Shown here: one piece after another, positions 44,515-57,160 of the stretch | How the letters are laid out: each line of letters starts with the position of its first letter | How positions within the stretch are numbered: the first letter of the stretch is position 1 | DNA from: Gnomoniopsis sp. IMI 355080 | Taxonomy: Eukaryota > Ascomycota > Sordariomycetes > Diaporthales > Gnomoniaceae | Direction of reading: 5' to 3' | DNA length: 64,000 bases | Assembly (NCBI GenBank): GCA_027946555.1 | Contig: JAPEVC010000047.1 | Coordinates: 1-64,000 of the forward strand | Position numbers and translations under genes: made by a program | The notes under the pieces: model-generated | Database searches by the model: none | The model's input: the letters and a program-made list of their open reading frames with translations, nothing else | What the model was told of the DNA's origin: nothing

Positions 44515-45652
44515 ATTCGCTAGATCAAGGGATCATTAGGGAATTGCCAATCTTGACTGCGTGTTGGGCAGAGACCATGGTGATGGTGTCTACTTGCAGG
44601 ATGTCGTGGTTGTAGCACTCCCAGGATAAAGGTACTCCGTACCATGTATCTAAAGCCGGCCTCGGCAACTAAAAAGGTGAGTGCAATGCGGGCCAGGCGG
44701 CCAATCATGAGTGACTCCGCTTCGGGCAAGGCTGCGATCTCCCATGTCTTCTACGAAGTTTCAAAATCATTCCTGTTAAAATTAAGTCCTTGTTCAATAA
44801 CGTAGCTTTAGCTTTTGCCCAGGCGCCTGCAGAACCGGGAAAACCATCAAGGACATAGCTCATCTAGAAAATCCACAAACCTATCCAACAAATGCGTACA
44901 GAAACAGTCTCATAGCCGTTGAGACTTGGGATGCAGTGAAATCCCAAGTACCCGGAAGTGGGTCTCGTCCGGCTTGGCGCGCAAAGGCGCTAAAACCGAC
45001 CCTGGCAACCCAGGCTGTACCTTGCAAGGTTTAGCGTTCTTTCCCACCACAAGCTCTCAAGTCTTGCTCGCATGGTTCCCTCTGCTGACCTCCTCGCAGC
45101 TTTCGTCACAGACTCCAGCAAACAGTCTTCCACATCCAGCCTCCAACCCACAACCAAGACTCCCATCTCAACCTCGCAAGGGACAATACTCTACCCCAAT
45201 CGCGACCTTAGCACGCTCTTCACTCTTGAGACCCATCACGCTGCCCCTCCTAGGCCTGTATCGAGCCAAATTGCCCCGTTAAGGCATCCAGAACGCCACA
45301 CAACAAATCTCTTTTTCCTCGCGAACAAGCACCACCAATTGCGCCCTTCCCATCCCAAGGAATCAACCAACACCTGCGCCGTCGACATTCTGACGCACGA
45401 ATCCTGCTTCGGCTTTGCGAAACAAATCGCCTGTTCTCCTCTCGATCCCCAATTACTACCATCAGCCACCTATCCCCCGCTCGTGAAGGCAGCATTGCGC
45501 CACATTTCCCACCGAGTCCCCTCCTCTCTTCTTTCTTTACCTGCCCCCGAGATCTACACGGGCGCGACACAAGAAACGGGCAGCACTCCTGCCCTCAATA
45601 ACGACAACCACACCTCCCCCTCCCTCTTCTGATCACGTCGCCTCACCTCGCC
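44515..45652. other. Divergent promoter and long DHH1 leader
   Basis: A 1.14-kb region between the J-protein start (minus) and the DHH1 start (plus). The right ~600 bp are strongly C/T/A-rich on the plus strand and probably DHH1 5' leader. They contain a 186-codon frame from ATG 45072 to 45632, 20 nt before the DHH1 start codon. Confidence 0.6.
45072..45632 (+). other. Large upstream ORF in the DHH1 leader
   Basis: ATG to stop frame of 186 codons ending 20 nt before the DHH1 ATG and in a different frame from it. The peptide is rich in Ser, Thr, Pro, His and Leu, with no domain. It reflects a pyrimidine-rich leader and may be chance, or it may act as a translational control uORF. Confidence 0.3.
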
Positions 45653-47468
45653 ATGACGACTCCCAACTTCCCTACCCAGACGGCCTTCGACCAGTTGGCC
45701 GAGCAGATGAGGAACACTGCTGTTTCCACCCCAAGCCAACAACAGACCCCAGATCCCCAATCCTCCGCAGCAACCTCGGCGGCCCCACGTGCTGGAGCTG
45801 GAGAAGCAGCGTCAGTAGTGGCCCCACACTCCCAAAGGTCAAGACGAAGACAAGATCACCTGGTGCTGACTCCCAATAGTGACCGTGATGACCCGAACTG
45901 GCGCCAGAATCTCAACTTACCCGCGAAGGATGCCCGTCATCAGACAGAAGTTGGTCTCCCTCCAAGCTTGGCCCCGCAGGTCCGCTCTTTCTAATCACAT
46001 TGGCTAACATGTTCGTCCCCGCTAGGATGTCACTGCCACTCGCGGACTCGAGTTTGAGGACTTCGACCTTAGCCGCAAGCTCATGATGGGCATCTTCGAG
46101 GCTGGTTTCGAAAAGCCCTCCCCCATTCAAGAAGAGAGCATTCCTGTCGCCCTCAACGGCAGGAGCATATTGGCTCGCGCAAAGAACGGAACCGGCAAAA
46201 CAGCTGCTTTTGTCATCCCCTGCCTCCAGAAAGTTAACCCGAAAGAGAATAAGATTCAATGCGTCATCCTCGTCCCCACGCGAGAGCTCGCCATGCAGAC
46301 CTCGCAGGTTTGCAAGACCCTCGGAAAACACCTCGGTATCAATGTAATGGTCACCACGGGCGGAACGGGTCTTAGAGACGACATCCTGCGGCTGAGCGAA
46401 CCTGTGCATGTGATTGTCGGCACGCCTGGCAGAATTGCTGACTTGGCGCGACAGAACATTGCGGATCTAAGCGAGTGCCGCATGGTTGTCATGGACGAAG
46501 CCGACAAGCTGCTGTCCCAGGAGTTCACGACAACAATCGAGGAGGTTCTTAGCAAGCACCCCTTCGACCGACAGCTTATGCTGTTCTCTGCCACCTTTCC
46601 CATGTCCGTCAAAGAATTCTCTGACAAACACATGGACAACCCATACGAGATCAACCTCATGGACGAGCTCACCCTTCGTGGCATCACTCAATACTACGCT
46701 TTCGTGGAGGAAAAGCAAAAGGTGCATTGCCTCAACACGCTCTTCTCCAAGCTGCAAATCAACCAATCCATCATCTTCTGCAACTCGACGAACCGTGTCG
46801 AGCTACTCGCCAAGAAGATCACCGAGCTCGGGTATTCATGCTTCTACAGTCACGCCAAGATGCCCCAGCACGCACGCAACCGTGTTTTCCACGATTTTCG
46901 CAACGGCGCCTGCCGGAATCTTGTCTGCTCGGACCTCCTGACCCGTGGCATTGACATTCAAGCTGTCAACGTCGTCATCAACTTCGATTTCCCCAAGACT
47001 GCCGAGACATATCTTCACCGAATTGGTCGCTCAGGTCGTTACGGTCACCTTGGTCTGGCTATTAACCTTATTAGCTGGGATGACCGGTTCAACCTCTACA
47101 ACATCGAGAAGGATCTTGGTATCGAAATCCAGGCCATTCCGGCAACTATTGACAAGAGCCTTTATGTGTACGAGAATCCCGACTCGATTCCTCGTCCCAT
47201 GAGAACCGCTCAACCAGCCGCCCCCGCTCCCTCTGCTTCTACCGCGCAGTACCAAGGTCAACAGCCTCAGGTCGCACAGAATGATTGGCAAAATGGTCGC
47301 CAGGCAGGTCAGCAACGTCAGTCGCAAGGACACGGCAATCGCTATAACAACGGCTCAAGAGGCGGTGGCTCCGGTGGCCGTGGTGGCGGCCGTGGAGGCG
47401 GCTTCCAACGCTATAACAACAACCAACAGCCAGGTGGCGGCCGGGGTCGGGGCACACCCGTCCAATAG
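45653..47468 (+). CDS. DHH1: DHH1/DDX6 DEAD-box RNA helicase
   Basis: Exons 45653-45810, 45880-45949 and 46026-47468, 556 aa. Intron 1 (69 nt; GTCAGT donor, GCTGAC branch) is stop-free and of length 3n, so it could be retained; splicing gives the expected DRDDPNWRQNLNLPAKD. Intron 2 is 76 nt with an unusual GTTGGT donor, fixed by the conserved QTEDVTATRGLEFEDF. Helicase motifs: Q motif FEKPSPIQEESIP, motif I AKNGTGKT (128-135), PTRELA, DEAD (233-236), SAT (264-266) and HRIGRSGR (407-414). The C-terminal tail is Gln/Ala-rich then RGG/GGRGRG-rich. DHH1 acts in cytoplasmic P-bodies in decapping activation, translational repression and slow-codon sensing. Long 5' leaders are common for this gene. 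Confidence 0.95.
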
Positions 47469-49639
47469 GCCTACACCAGTCGCGTCTGTTGAGTTGCGAT
47501 GCGCGTGGTGTCTTTGCCGTTGTATTCTGTTTTTGGGTTTGATTACTTCTTCTTTTATGTTTTGCTCTTTAATATCCCGGACCGGGTGGAGTACCTGCGA
47601 ATTTCTATCACCGTCCTGTCACACTTCGGTGCTCCTCACGCGTCTCTTTTCGCTTTGTAGGAGCGCCTTGCCCCACTACCGTATTGACAAATCCTTTCGA
47701 CATTTTTGACGGAACCCACCTTTACTACATTCTACAACGATTTGGGACGGTCGTCGATCTATGATGAACACGACAGACGACACCTGATGGGAAAGCCCAA
47801 GCTGTCAAGGTGACAATCTGGTGCCCCTCGATATTTGATGGTCCTATTTCTTTTCGGCGGTGGATCATGGACGAAGTTCTTCATGAACGAGTCTGTAGAG
47901 GAGTCCAAGGAGCGGTCCTGGATTTAGATTTGTTCTCCATGCTTCCTGATTGGCGTACATGGCGTTTCAAGGAAAAGGAGGCGGCATACTTATATAAGGT
48001 GCACGGCGTCCTCGGCTGGTGAGGAACAGACGGTTCCGGCCATGGAGTTGGGATTTATGCCACTTGTGCGCGGATTATCATGGAAACGGGACCTTGGTTG
48101 AACTGGCGTTCGGCTTGTTCGGTCTCGATACTTTCCGGGGCAGTGGACTGATTCAACGGACGCAAGTACGCTTGTGAAGCAGCATGCGACAAGTCACCTT
48201 GGAGTGCGGAGAGAAAGGGAAAGAAGGCTATGGACGAAGGCATTTTGAGGGGTGACTCGTTGGAATCTTAGGATGATGACGATGGACGACAATGGATGAT
48301 GGAGAAGGCCTGCCTGAAGGCGTGTTTTCCACGGCTTGACGGCCAGAATACCCTGACAATCAAAATCCAGCCGACGACTCTTGATTTGCTGCCGCTGCGG
48401 GCGGGTCATCGCGCTGTGGAAGGAACCATAGAGCTCCTGAGGCTGGATGTATGTGCATCCTCCAAGCACAGAAAAACACTCACATCGACAACTTGTGACA
48501 CTCTTGGCAACATCCGACTGCCTCGAGAATTCGTCAACAACAATACTTACACTACAAAAATACCCTGTTGCTTTCTGCGTCTCCTTCGGCTATCAACATC
48601 TACGTTCACAGCTCCCGACCTCCTCGGCTTGGACGTACACGGCTCGGAGACGCTCCCAACGCGAAAGCAAGCATCGTGTTACGCCAAAATCCACAAAACC
48701 ACACCACTAAAACCTACTTAAAAACGACGGAAGAACGAACGGGTTGATGAGATGACGGCACCTTACTTTTGGATCAGGCTGGCTGGAGAGATCCCGCAAG
48801 GGTTCTTACGTACCTGGCTGAGTAACATTTGGTTGCTAGCTGAGGACAAATGCTGAGCTTGATGGGTTTGAGCTGTTTCTCAACGGTCGGTCAACATAGC
48901 TAGTGCAGACATGTCTGTAATTGAAAGCTGTTCTTCCAATACGGGCTGTTCCCAATGGGACGGTTCTCGCTATCCCCGGTGCCTGTGCTTGTCGGCAATC
49001 GATGAAGTGCATGTTCTAATTCGAGTGACCAGAGCCGATGCTGATCTGTTCCTTCGAGGTATATCTGATGCCTCTGCATATGTTTATAATTCTTGTAAGA
49101 GTTGTGACGTCCACAACAAGTTCCATGACTCATGGAACAGTCATTATACGTGTCTGATGGGTTACCATGTACAATGGTAGGTATATTTTGCCAAGAGGTC
49201 TTGTCTGCTTACTAACGCATAATCTGTCGGCTATGTTCTGCAGTATCTATCAGTCCGCCTGTCCACTTACATTGGCTCCATCAGAGACAGAGACAATACA
49301 GCGTGGCACAACAGAGCAGTCAAAATTGCATTACTTCAAAGACCCTCATCAAATGAGCTCCTGTGCAATTCTCGTAGCTTATTCGACAATGGATCGCCGA
49401 ACACAGACCTCATGTTGTGCTGTGAACGCGAAACGCTTCGGAAGGACGGATTTGCGGAAGATAAGACGTGTATGCTCGAGCCGACACTTTCCGCGCTCAT
49501 AACGACGAAGGGGCCAGGGTACCAAAAGACAAAGCATTTGACCATTCGGTCTGGGGATAATTTATTCTATGCGTTATAATCTACTTCTTTTCATCAATAT
49601 TCTCTCATTTCTCAAAGCACGAATAAAACTACCACAATC
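47469..49639. other. 2.2-kb intergenic region
   Basis: The first few hundred bases are T-rich and likely DHH1 3' UTR. Beyond that, frames on both strands are short and domain-free up to the promoter of the DUF1338 gene. No gene recognised. Confidence 0.5.
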
Positions 49640-51184
49640 ATGTCCGCTTCCATTCTGTCCGCATCCCATACCGCGCCTCCAAAGGCCCCGGCCCCGGGCG
49701 AGTGGGACTATGTGGACGCCGATTCCCTTCGTACCACGTTTGCGCTAGCCATGTCGGCAATGTACAGCGCGGAAGTCCCCTTATACAGCGACCTGATCCG
49801 GATCGTGCAGAATGTCAATAGACAAATCCTCGCACAAGCGTCCTCGTCGTCCTCACTATCGGGTGGGGCGCCAGTGCACGATAGCGTTGAGCGCCTCACC
49901 CTCGAACGACACGGCGCCATCCGCCTGGGCACACCACAGGAACTACACACGGTCCGGCGCATCTTTGCCCTTATGGGCATGCACCCTGTGGGCTACTATG
50001 ACCTCGCGGTAGCAAAGCTCCCCATGCACGCCACATGCTTCCGCCCCATCTCCGCCGCCTCCCTCGAGGCGAACCCCTTCCGCGTCTTCACCACGCTCCT
50101 CCGTCCAGAACTGCTCGTCTCAAGCGAAGCCCGCGAGGTGGCCATGCGCCTGCTCGCCCGACGGAAAATCTTCAGCCCGGCGTTGCTTGATCTCCTCGAC
50201 ACCGCCGAAGGCCACCAGCAAGGCCGGCTCACCCGCGCGCAGGGCGATAGCTTTGTGACGGAGGCGCTGCGCTCGTTTAGCTGGCAGCCCGTGGCGGCGG
50301 CCACGCATGAGGAGTACGGGGTCCTGCGGGCCGAGCACCCCATCCTGGCGGACATTGCGTGCTTCCGCTCGGCGCACATTAACCACCTCACGCCGCGGGC
50401 GCTGGATATTGACATGGCTCAGCGGAGCATGATCGAGGAGGCCATCAACGTGAAGGAGCGCATCGAGGGGCCGCCGCGGCGGAGCTGTCCTATTCTGCTG
50501 CGTCAGACGAGCTTCCTCGCGCTTGAGGAGGGCATCCGGTTTCCCAGCAGAGTAGAGAACAACGCTGCTGAGGAAGAGGAAGAGGAGGACCATCTCGTGG
50601 AGGGCCACCACAAGGCACGCTTTGGGGAGATTGAAGAGCGCGGAGCTGCCGTCACGGCAAAAGGGCGGAAATTGTACGACGAGTTGCTCGAGGAGGCGTC
50701 GTCACGGGCAGCTTCTGAGGGGGAAGTGGAATACGCCAAGGTGTTTGAGAAGTTCCCAGACAGCTGGGACGAGTTGCGCAAGCAAGAGTTGATCTACTGC
50801 GAGTACCAGTGCGAGTCCGACGCTCGGGAGAAACTAGCCGGCCTGGGTGATGTGTCTGGCCAGGCCCGGACGACATTGCTGGATGTCCTAGTACAGCGAG
50901 GCGTTTTGACCGCACGTCCGCTCACGTACGAAGATTTTCTTCCCTTCTCGGCGGCCGGCATCTTCCAGTCAAATTTGCAGTCAAAAAAACCTGCGGCGAC
51001 GGCGGGCCCGGTGAAGGCGGTGGACGCTGGCCCAGCAGGTGGTGACCGTGAGGGATACGAGCGGGCCATGCAGTGTTCGGCGCTCGATGCGGATCACCTG
51101 TATGCGGAGGCGCAACGCCGGTCACTTGAGAAATGCGCCGCAGAGCTTGGATTAAATGTGGACATTGTGGCGGACCTGGTCTGA
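49640..51184 (+). CDS. 2-oxoadipate dioxygenase/decarboxylase (HglS/YdcJ, DUF1338 family)
   Basis: Single exon, 514 aa. DUF1338 landmarks: WDYVDADSLRTTFALAMSAM at the N-terminus, the active-site ERHGAIRLGT (His91 and Arg95, equivalent to the metal-ligand His and substrate Arg of HglS), CFRSAHINHLTPRALD (His249 region) and FGEIEERGAA (Glu330 region). These supply the 2-His-1-carboxylate iron site and the arginine for the 2-oxo acid. The enzyme converts 2-oxoadipate to D-2-hydroxyglutarate with O2 in the D-lysine/2-aminoadipate catabolic route; cytosolic. Fungal members are frequent but rarely tested. An acidic loop (EEEEEED) at ~311-317 is an insertion. Base composition is GC-richer than the flanks. 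The start ATG follows an AAAC-rich leader. Confidence 0.88.
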   Translation: MSASILSASHTAPPKAPAPGEWDYVDADSLRTTFALAMSAMYSAEVPLYSDLIRIVQNVNRQILAQASSSSSLSGGAPVHDSVERLTLERHGAIRLGTPQELHTVRRIFALMGMHPVGYYDLAVAKLPMHATCFRPISAASLEANPFRVFTTLLRPELLVSSEAREVAMRLLARRKIFSPALLDLLDTAEGHQQGRLTRAQGDSFVTEALRSFSWQPVAAATHEEYGVLRAEHPILADIACFRSAHINHLTPRALDIDMAQRSMIEEAINVKERIEGPPRRSCPILLRQTSFLALEEGIRFPSRVENNAAEEEEEEDHLVEGHHKARFGEIEERGAAVTAKGRKLYDELLEEASSRAASEGEVEYAKVFEKFPDSWDELRKQELIYCEYQCESDAREKLAGLGDVSGQARTTLLDVLVQRGVLTARPLTYEDFLPFSAAGIFQSNLQSKKPAATAGPVKAVDAGPAGGDREGYERAMQCSALDADHLYAEAQRRSLEKCAAELGLNVDIVADLV

Positions 51185-54100
51185 GACTTGTATACAGGTC
51201 CCGCCGAAACGCCTGTTGTGAAATGTGTAGAGGAATTAGATATCAGCGAGATGATTTCCTATGGTGGAGCTTGCAATGTGTGGGCCGATGTCGGATAAGT
51301 ATACCGACCCTTCCACCAAGATCTCCTCTACGCGACGTCTAAAGGATGCTATTGGGCAAATTCCAGATGTATTGAGCTGCTTTGATGCGTCCTACAATCA
51401 AATGTTCATACACTTTTACTACCCGTTTATTACAAGAGCAAGAAACCCGTTGACTGAACAAGGTTGTTTCCCTTCTGTGATCGTATAAAAGAGGTCATAC
51501 TTATGTACCTAGGTAAGTACTGTAGTATATGACAAGGTGGGTCCTCGGTCGAGATTTACCTGGGGCAATTTATTCAAGTTCGCGCTGTTCTTCTTCTTGC
51601 CTGCCCACACACGGGTCTCTTCTGCCAAGTAATTTTCGCCTTGGAATCCGCGTTGGTGACGACGGTATTTCAGCTCCAGAATGAAAAAGGTATCCGCTTG
51701 AAAGAGGTTAGTAGGATGTTGTACTACTCTACATGCATAGGCATTGTATAGAAGCATTTCGAAGCCCTACCTCAAGAATGTGTCATGCTTGCGAGTAATT
51801 ACCTAGGTACCTAGGCATTATTCGTTCGAGTATCACTTATCACAATCCGAAAACCTTGGCCAACCCAAGATAATGGGAAGAGGTATATCTCATGGCGCAG
51901 AGGGTGGAAACTCATGGTCGAATGATTCTGGTAATGTTGCGCGATGCTGAGACTTGAGCGCGTACCCGCCACCAATCGGAAATCGCTGGAGTCTTCCCCG
52001 GCGGCTGTTGTGGTAGGGGTTCGGCATCTTTTGTGCATGCACATCTAGTCACGGTATGTATACAAGAAGATGATTGACAGGGCTTTGGTATGAATAGTAC
52101 AGTGCATCGCCCACGCACGGTTCCACCGCATGGGTGTGGCTTTTTCCATATTCATTCTTCTGGACCGAACGAGTACTGCCAAGCCTCGAGGATTTCTCGG
52201 CCGTCGAAATGTTCCAGGGAAAACAACAAAGATCCATGAAGTGTGTGGGGGAAAGCCTGTCACAAAAAGAGACGTATATAGGGCACCGGGCGGGCAGAAG
52301 AAGACCAGTAGATAATAAAAGCAAGTCCCAAAAAAGTCACACATATATTGTAAATTTTGCGCAGTTGTACGCACCCGTAGTGTCTCGTACAGTATATATA
52401 CCTTGCGTATACAGGCGGCACACAATGTTGGGCGTGCGCCTCGCACGCGACAACGGAGACCTGCACCAACGCTGCTCTCGGATCCCTCAGCCCGCATGCC
52501 GCCTTGCTCCATGCAGGTCTGTTTGAGTCTGGGCAGTGTTGTCTCTCCACTGACGGGCTTTTCTTGACGGATGACGGACCCGAAGGTTTCCTACGAGGCA
52601 CTTTGCAAGGGGGCCGGGAAGTCCAACTCGCCGCCGCCCTTGCACAACCACAGCTTTCAAGGTTTGACCAGGAATTTGTGAGCTGTCAGCGTGGGATCGG
52701 CAAGCTGAAGGCTACTAACGCCGGATCTCTCCGTTTGTCACGGGTGCAGGTGAGAACTGATAATTGGATTGTGGGTCAGGCAAAATGCATTTCCTGGTTG
52801 CAAAAGTAATTGTAGTCTGATAACTACCTACCTAGATAGGCGAGCATCTAAGAAACTTGCCTATCCGACTGGTCAGTCTGGCCGTAGTACGCTTGTACAA
52901 CATATCAAGACCGTGATCTTGGCGGAATAGCTGCAGCTGGGGGACGTTATAAGCATTTCGTAAAGAAATCGAACCACATTACTGTAGGAAAGAGTCAGGA
53001 ATGGTTGGTAGAATCTTAGGACGTCCCTATTTACGGCGCGGGCCGCAATAGGTGACAGGGCCTCCATCTTCACTGGGCTGCTGTCATCTCATACTTCAAC
53101 GGCTACAGCCGAGGAACGTGCCCAAGTGTACGGTCAAAATGAATATCCAGTGATAACTTTTAATTGTAGATATGAAATGTGAGATATGAGAAGGCCTGTC
53201 TAGATCTTTCATTTGTGGATGCCAGACGCATAGTGAAATGGTTTGACTGGAAGACACCCCACTTTGCGCCGTATGTATACCTAAAACAGCACTTTTTGCG
53301 AAGGGATCTGCCCAGCCCGCTCCTCCATGCATATTGGAATCTCGATCAGAGAATGGCATGCGCACGTCACCTGCACAATGGAAAACTGTCTTGTCTGCCA
53401 GGACTTGCGAGCACCGCTTTTCAAATACCGTAATAAATGCAATATGGTAGCAGCAGGATGGTACCCGGGGCCGGGGAAGTCGTTCCGGACGAGGCTCGTC
53501 CAAATGGAGCCACCCATTTCTAGAGATACAGGGCAGAAAACTTGACGGATGGCGTTTTGGGGATCTCAAGACGCCATCCACACATGCACTCTCAGGGTAG
53601 GGCCATGTCATAGTCTACCTTCATGAGGGTTGCTGCCCCTATATGCTACACATACCCTCGCACAAAACAAGCGCAGATCTTGGATCGCTTTCCGGCCGGC
53701 ACCCGACGACCGGTGAGGATGCAGTGAAGGTGTGGTTATCGCACTACTCGCTGGTTAGGACAAGAACACCGAAGGTACCGTGGGAGTACGACAACCGCTG
53801 ATATTTTTGTGAGTTTTGTACTTCCGGGGAAAGCGGAAGCCGCCAACATGGGACGCGTATATCCTTCAGGGGGCGGTGAGTGACAAGCTTGAGGTTCTCA
53901 TGGGGATCTTCCACCTGAAGTATAAATAGAGGGCGATGATGTTGCCAGCAGAGGTCGTTCGTCAATTGTGTTCCAACATTGTCTAGGGCGAGTGATCTTG
54001 GTCCTTTTATCTTTTGCATATACTACCTACATACCCTATAAATCCTTGTCAACACTGCTGTCGTTTCCACTGCGATCCTCTATTCTCCTGCCATGGCCAA

Positions 54101-57100
54101 CCAAGAAGCATCTTCTACTCGTGCACAAGCAGGTTCGGTCACAGGGCAAGTTTTCCTTTTCGTCGTTCTGAATTGGGTCATTACGAGCGGTGCATTCCTA
54201 ATTTCCCCGGGGCGATAATAGAGACTCGAGCTGGACACTTGACAAGCCGAGGCAACAGACAGTCTCATGGTGTCAGCAAAGACAAGACTGCCCTAGCGCC
54301 CAAACAAGGACATACCAACATCAGCATTTCCTTCATGAGTCACTGGCGGATAGGAGAGAACGATTGAAGTGCGAGCTCGTGTTGTTCTCTAGGAAGTTCG
54401 ATGGAAAGCCGGGCATGATTGCGCAAAGTTCGGCCAGGGAAACATGATCAGGCAATGATGTGTGATTTGCAATGGAAGTTCAGCACTAGAAAAGTGATAT
54501 CCGATACTCATGCATGCATGAATGCCCAAATGATTGTCTCCAGCAAGCCCACCCGGAAACCTCAAACATCGGGTCTGTCCTGACTTGTACTTGTATAGCA
54601 TCATTTAGGTCACGATGATAAGACCAGCCTTATTCAAGATTTGGCAGCAGGATTTCCCAAGTTTCTATGTAGGGAAGTAGTCTGATGCTCTTGCTGAGCA
54701 TCTGATCGCAAATCTTGGCCTAGAAAGGTTCTTCACAACATTCTTGCAAAATTGTACCTCCTCATCTTAAAGATGATATGAGGCAAAGGCCACCTGTGAT
54801 GGATTTCCAGGTTTGCGGGTCCATCCCTCTTGAGCGACAACTTGCTCCTTGAGCTGCCGGCCGTCCAGAGGATGTCACCTCGTACGTCCCTAGAGTCCCA
54901 ACATAGCGGCCTGTCCAATCCAGGCTGCCCAAAACCAATGCAGTCTTGTTGACCGCCATGTCATCCCCCGCCCCTAACTGTTGACCGAGGCTTGTATGAA
55001 TCGGTACAGGCTTTTTGCCGTCTTAGACATGGTGTATTCATCCATGAAACCAAAAGCAATAGCACCAGCACCGAAGATAAGATCAATGGCAATCGCATCC
55101 ATATTGGGATGGTCGCCGAGGATAAAGCGGGCGCGTCGTAAAGTCCGATACAGTACCAATTACAGACTCACTGTTTTGGCGCGCTTGCCAGAATGCTCGG
55201 ACTCGACCACTTGAACGTCTGCCGCTGGTTGAGGTTCCTCAAGCCGCTCTTCGGCAACATGTACAACCCTACTATGCCGTATTCTCGGGTTTAATTGAAA
55301 CGATCCTCTAACTTCTTAGGTACAGAATGATCAGGGGAGCAGCGTCCTCATGTTGAGTTTGTATAGTTTTGGAACCGGAACATCGTAGCTCGAAGGATTA
55401 AATTCTACTTTTGTGTAAGAAAGCTAAGGTGTCAATAAAAGTATCTAAATCTATGGTTTGGAAAGCTCGAATAGCAGGAAAAGGCGGAATTTGAGGAGAC
55501 TGGCTGAAGCTGTCAGCAAAGATGCTAATGTAGAAGGGAAAAAGGAGAGGCTATTTGGGCGCCCAACTTCGTGAGCAACCCGATTCCTGCGTAGTTTCTG
55601 TCGCCTATATAACTCCCGTCACAAGTAGCTGAATGTTCAAAGGTTGATTTCACTTCTTTAATAAGCAAATACAGACTGAATTTTTTTTTTAAACAAAAAG
55701 TATAGCTACTGTGTAGCTTACCTAGATAGCTACCATAATATGAGCAAGCCTAGCGCTCCTACTGTGAAGAGTCAGCTGTGTTGAAGCTAGGTCTGACGCC
55801 AAAGTTTGAGTTCTGGGAGTATGGCACAAACGCCCACCGGATTTTTCGCCCACCAACGTCTTCATCCAGACCTCTCTTTCAATGGATGGACGAGAAAGTG
55901 CAATAGGTAGGAGCCTCTTCCCGGCTTGAGCTGGAGGACAATCCCAATGCTGTGGAGAGGTTGAGACGCCCCGGGCGGGTGATCGCAGGCTGTAAATATC
56001 ATGCCGGCAACTTTGGCGCGTGCCTGACATTGGGGAGCCAACTCTGACCGCAACAGCTAATGCGAGGGCTACAGGAGAGGACATGGCGGAGTAACAAGTT
56101 GGTGAGATGGCTGATGGGCGTACACAAGGCTCAACACCTAGGCAGGTGCCTCGCGTTGAATATGTTGGAAAAAGTGAACTTGAATGGAAATGAGTACCTC
56201 TTGGTCGCGCTCTGGTACCCTCTGGGGACGGATATACAGAAAACAGCATGAGAAACAGAACGCTTATAGTCACACGTATGTGGACATGTTCAACACCCGG
56301 AAGCCTGACACTGAGCCAAGGCGTGAATCCCCTATCCAGTGGATGCCAAAGACATCAAGAAGTAGCGAATTGATCGCTCATGGCTAGGCGGGCGTGGTCA
56401 TGAAAGACATGACTAGCCAGAATATTATTTAATGGTGCTACTACCTATATCTAGCCGGATCCCGTGAAACGGCTCGTCTCACAGTGTGGTTTTGTGGTTC
56501 AGATGATTCCTTGTCACCTGATACCAACTCCGGTGTATGATTCTCTGGGTGAGATCTTGGCAGTTCAATTTACTCAAGCCAGACTCTGTCGTGTGTAAAT
56601 GAATTTCATCACGCTTCATGTCATCAGATCACTAAGCACATTCTAGATAAATTGTCAGAAGCCTATAGGCGATATGATTTTTGCCATGATATATTATCAC
56701 TATAAAATAAAACTTTCCGTGGTATCGTTCGTCCCAATTCTCCCAAACTCCAGCCCATGCGCGCTCGGGATGTCAAATCCACCGTGTATAGCAGAGCCTC
56801 AAGCCAGAGACCCGATGCAGCAAAAAGCAGGAAAACCCAAAAAGAAACAAACTTCATCCGACCCACTGTATAAAATGACGTGTGCCGCGACGAGACCAGG
56901 CTCAGTTCAAACAGCGAACACGTTGTGAAATATGTCCTGCGCCTTGCTGGTGTCGATGAGAGTGCAAATTGTGTAGTCTAGTATAAGCGACTGCTCAAAG
57001 ACATAGAAGGGCCATTGTATGTGATCGCACCACCAAGGCTGCTGTTTTGAGGAGCGAGCTCTGAGGGTACACCGATGTGGTTGGCAATGCCAGCGTGCCG

Positions 57101-57160
57101 AACAATATCGATGCCATGCAGCTAGCTAGCTAGCTCACGAGAGGCTTCAAGGCTTTTGTT
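51185..57160. other. 6-kb region without a recognisable gene
   Basis: The longest gene-free stretch in the window. Frames are short, overlap each other and carry no domains. It contains TACCTAGGTA-type palindromes (51504-51520, 51799-51816, 52822-52840, 55717-55733), a poly-T run near 55681, and a (GCTA)n microsatellite at about 57118-57137. Lightly decayed transposon or gene remains cannot be excluded by eye. Confidence 0.5.
57118..57137. repeat. CTAG/GCTA tetranucleotide microsatellite
   Basis: About four consecutive AGCT/GCTA units. The repeat is self-complementary. Confidence 0.85.

Noticed and set aside
55722..56273. 183-codon minus-strand frame
   Set aside because: N-terminus is hydrophobic but the rest is low-information Arg/Ser/Pro sequence; no domain and no supporting splice sites.
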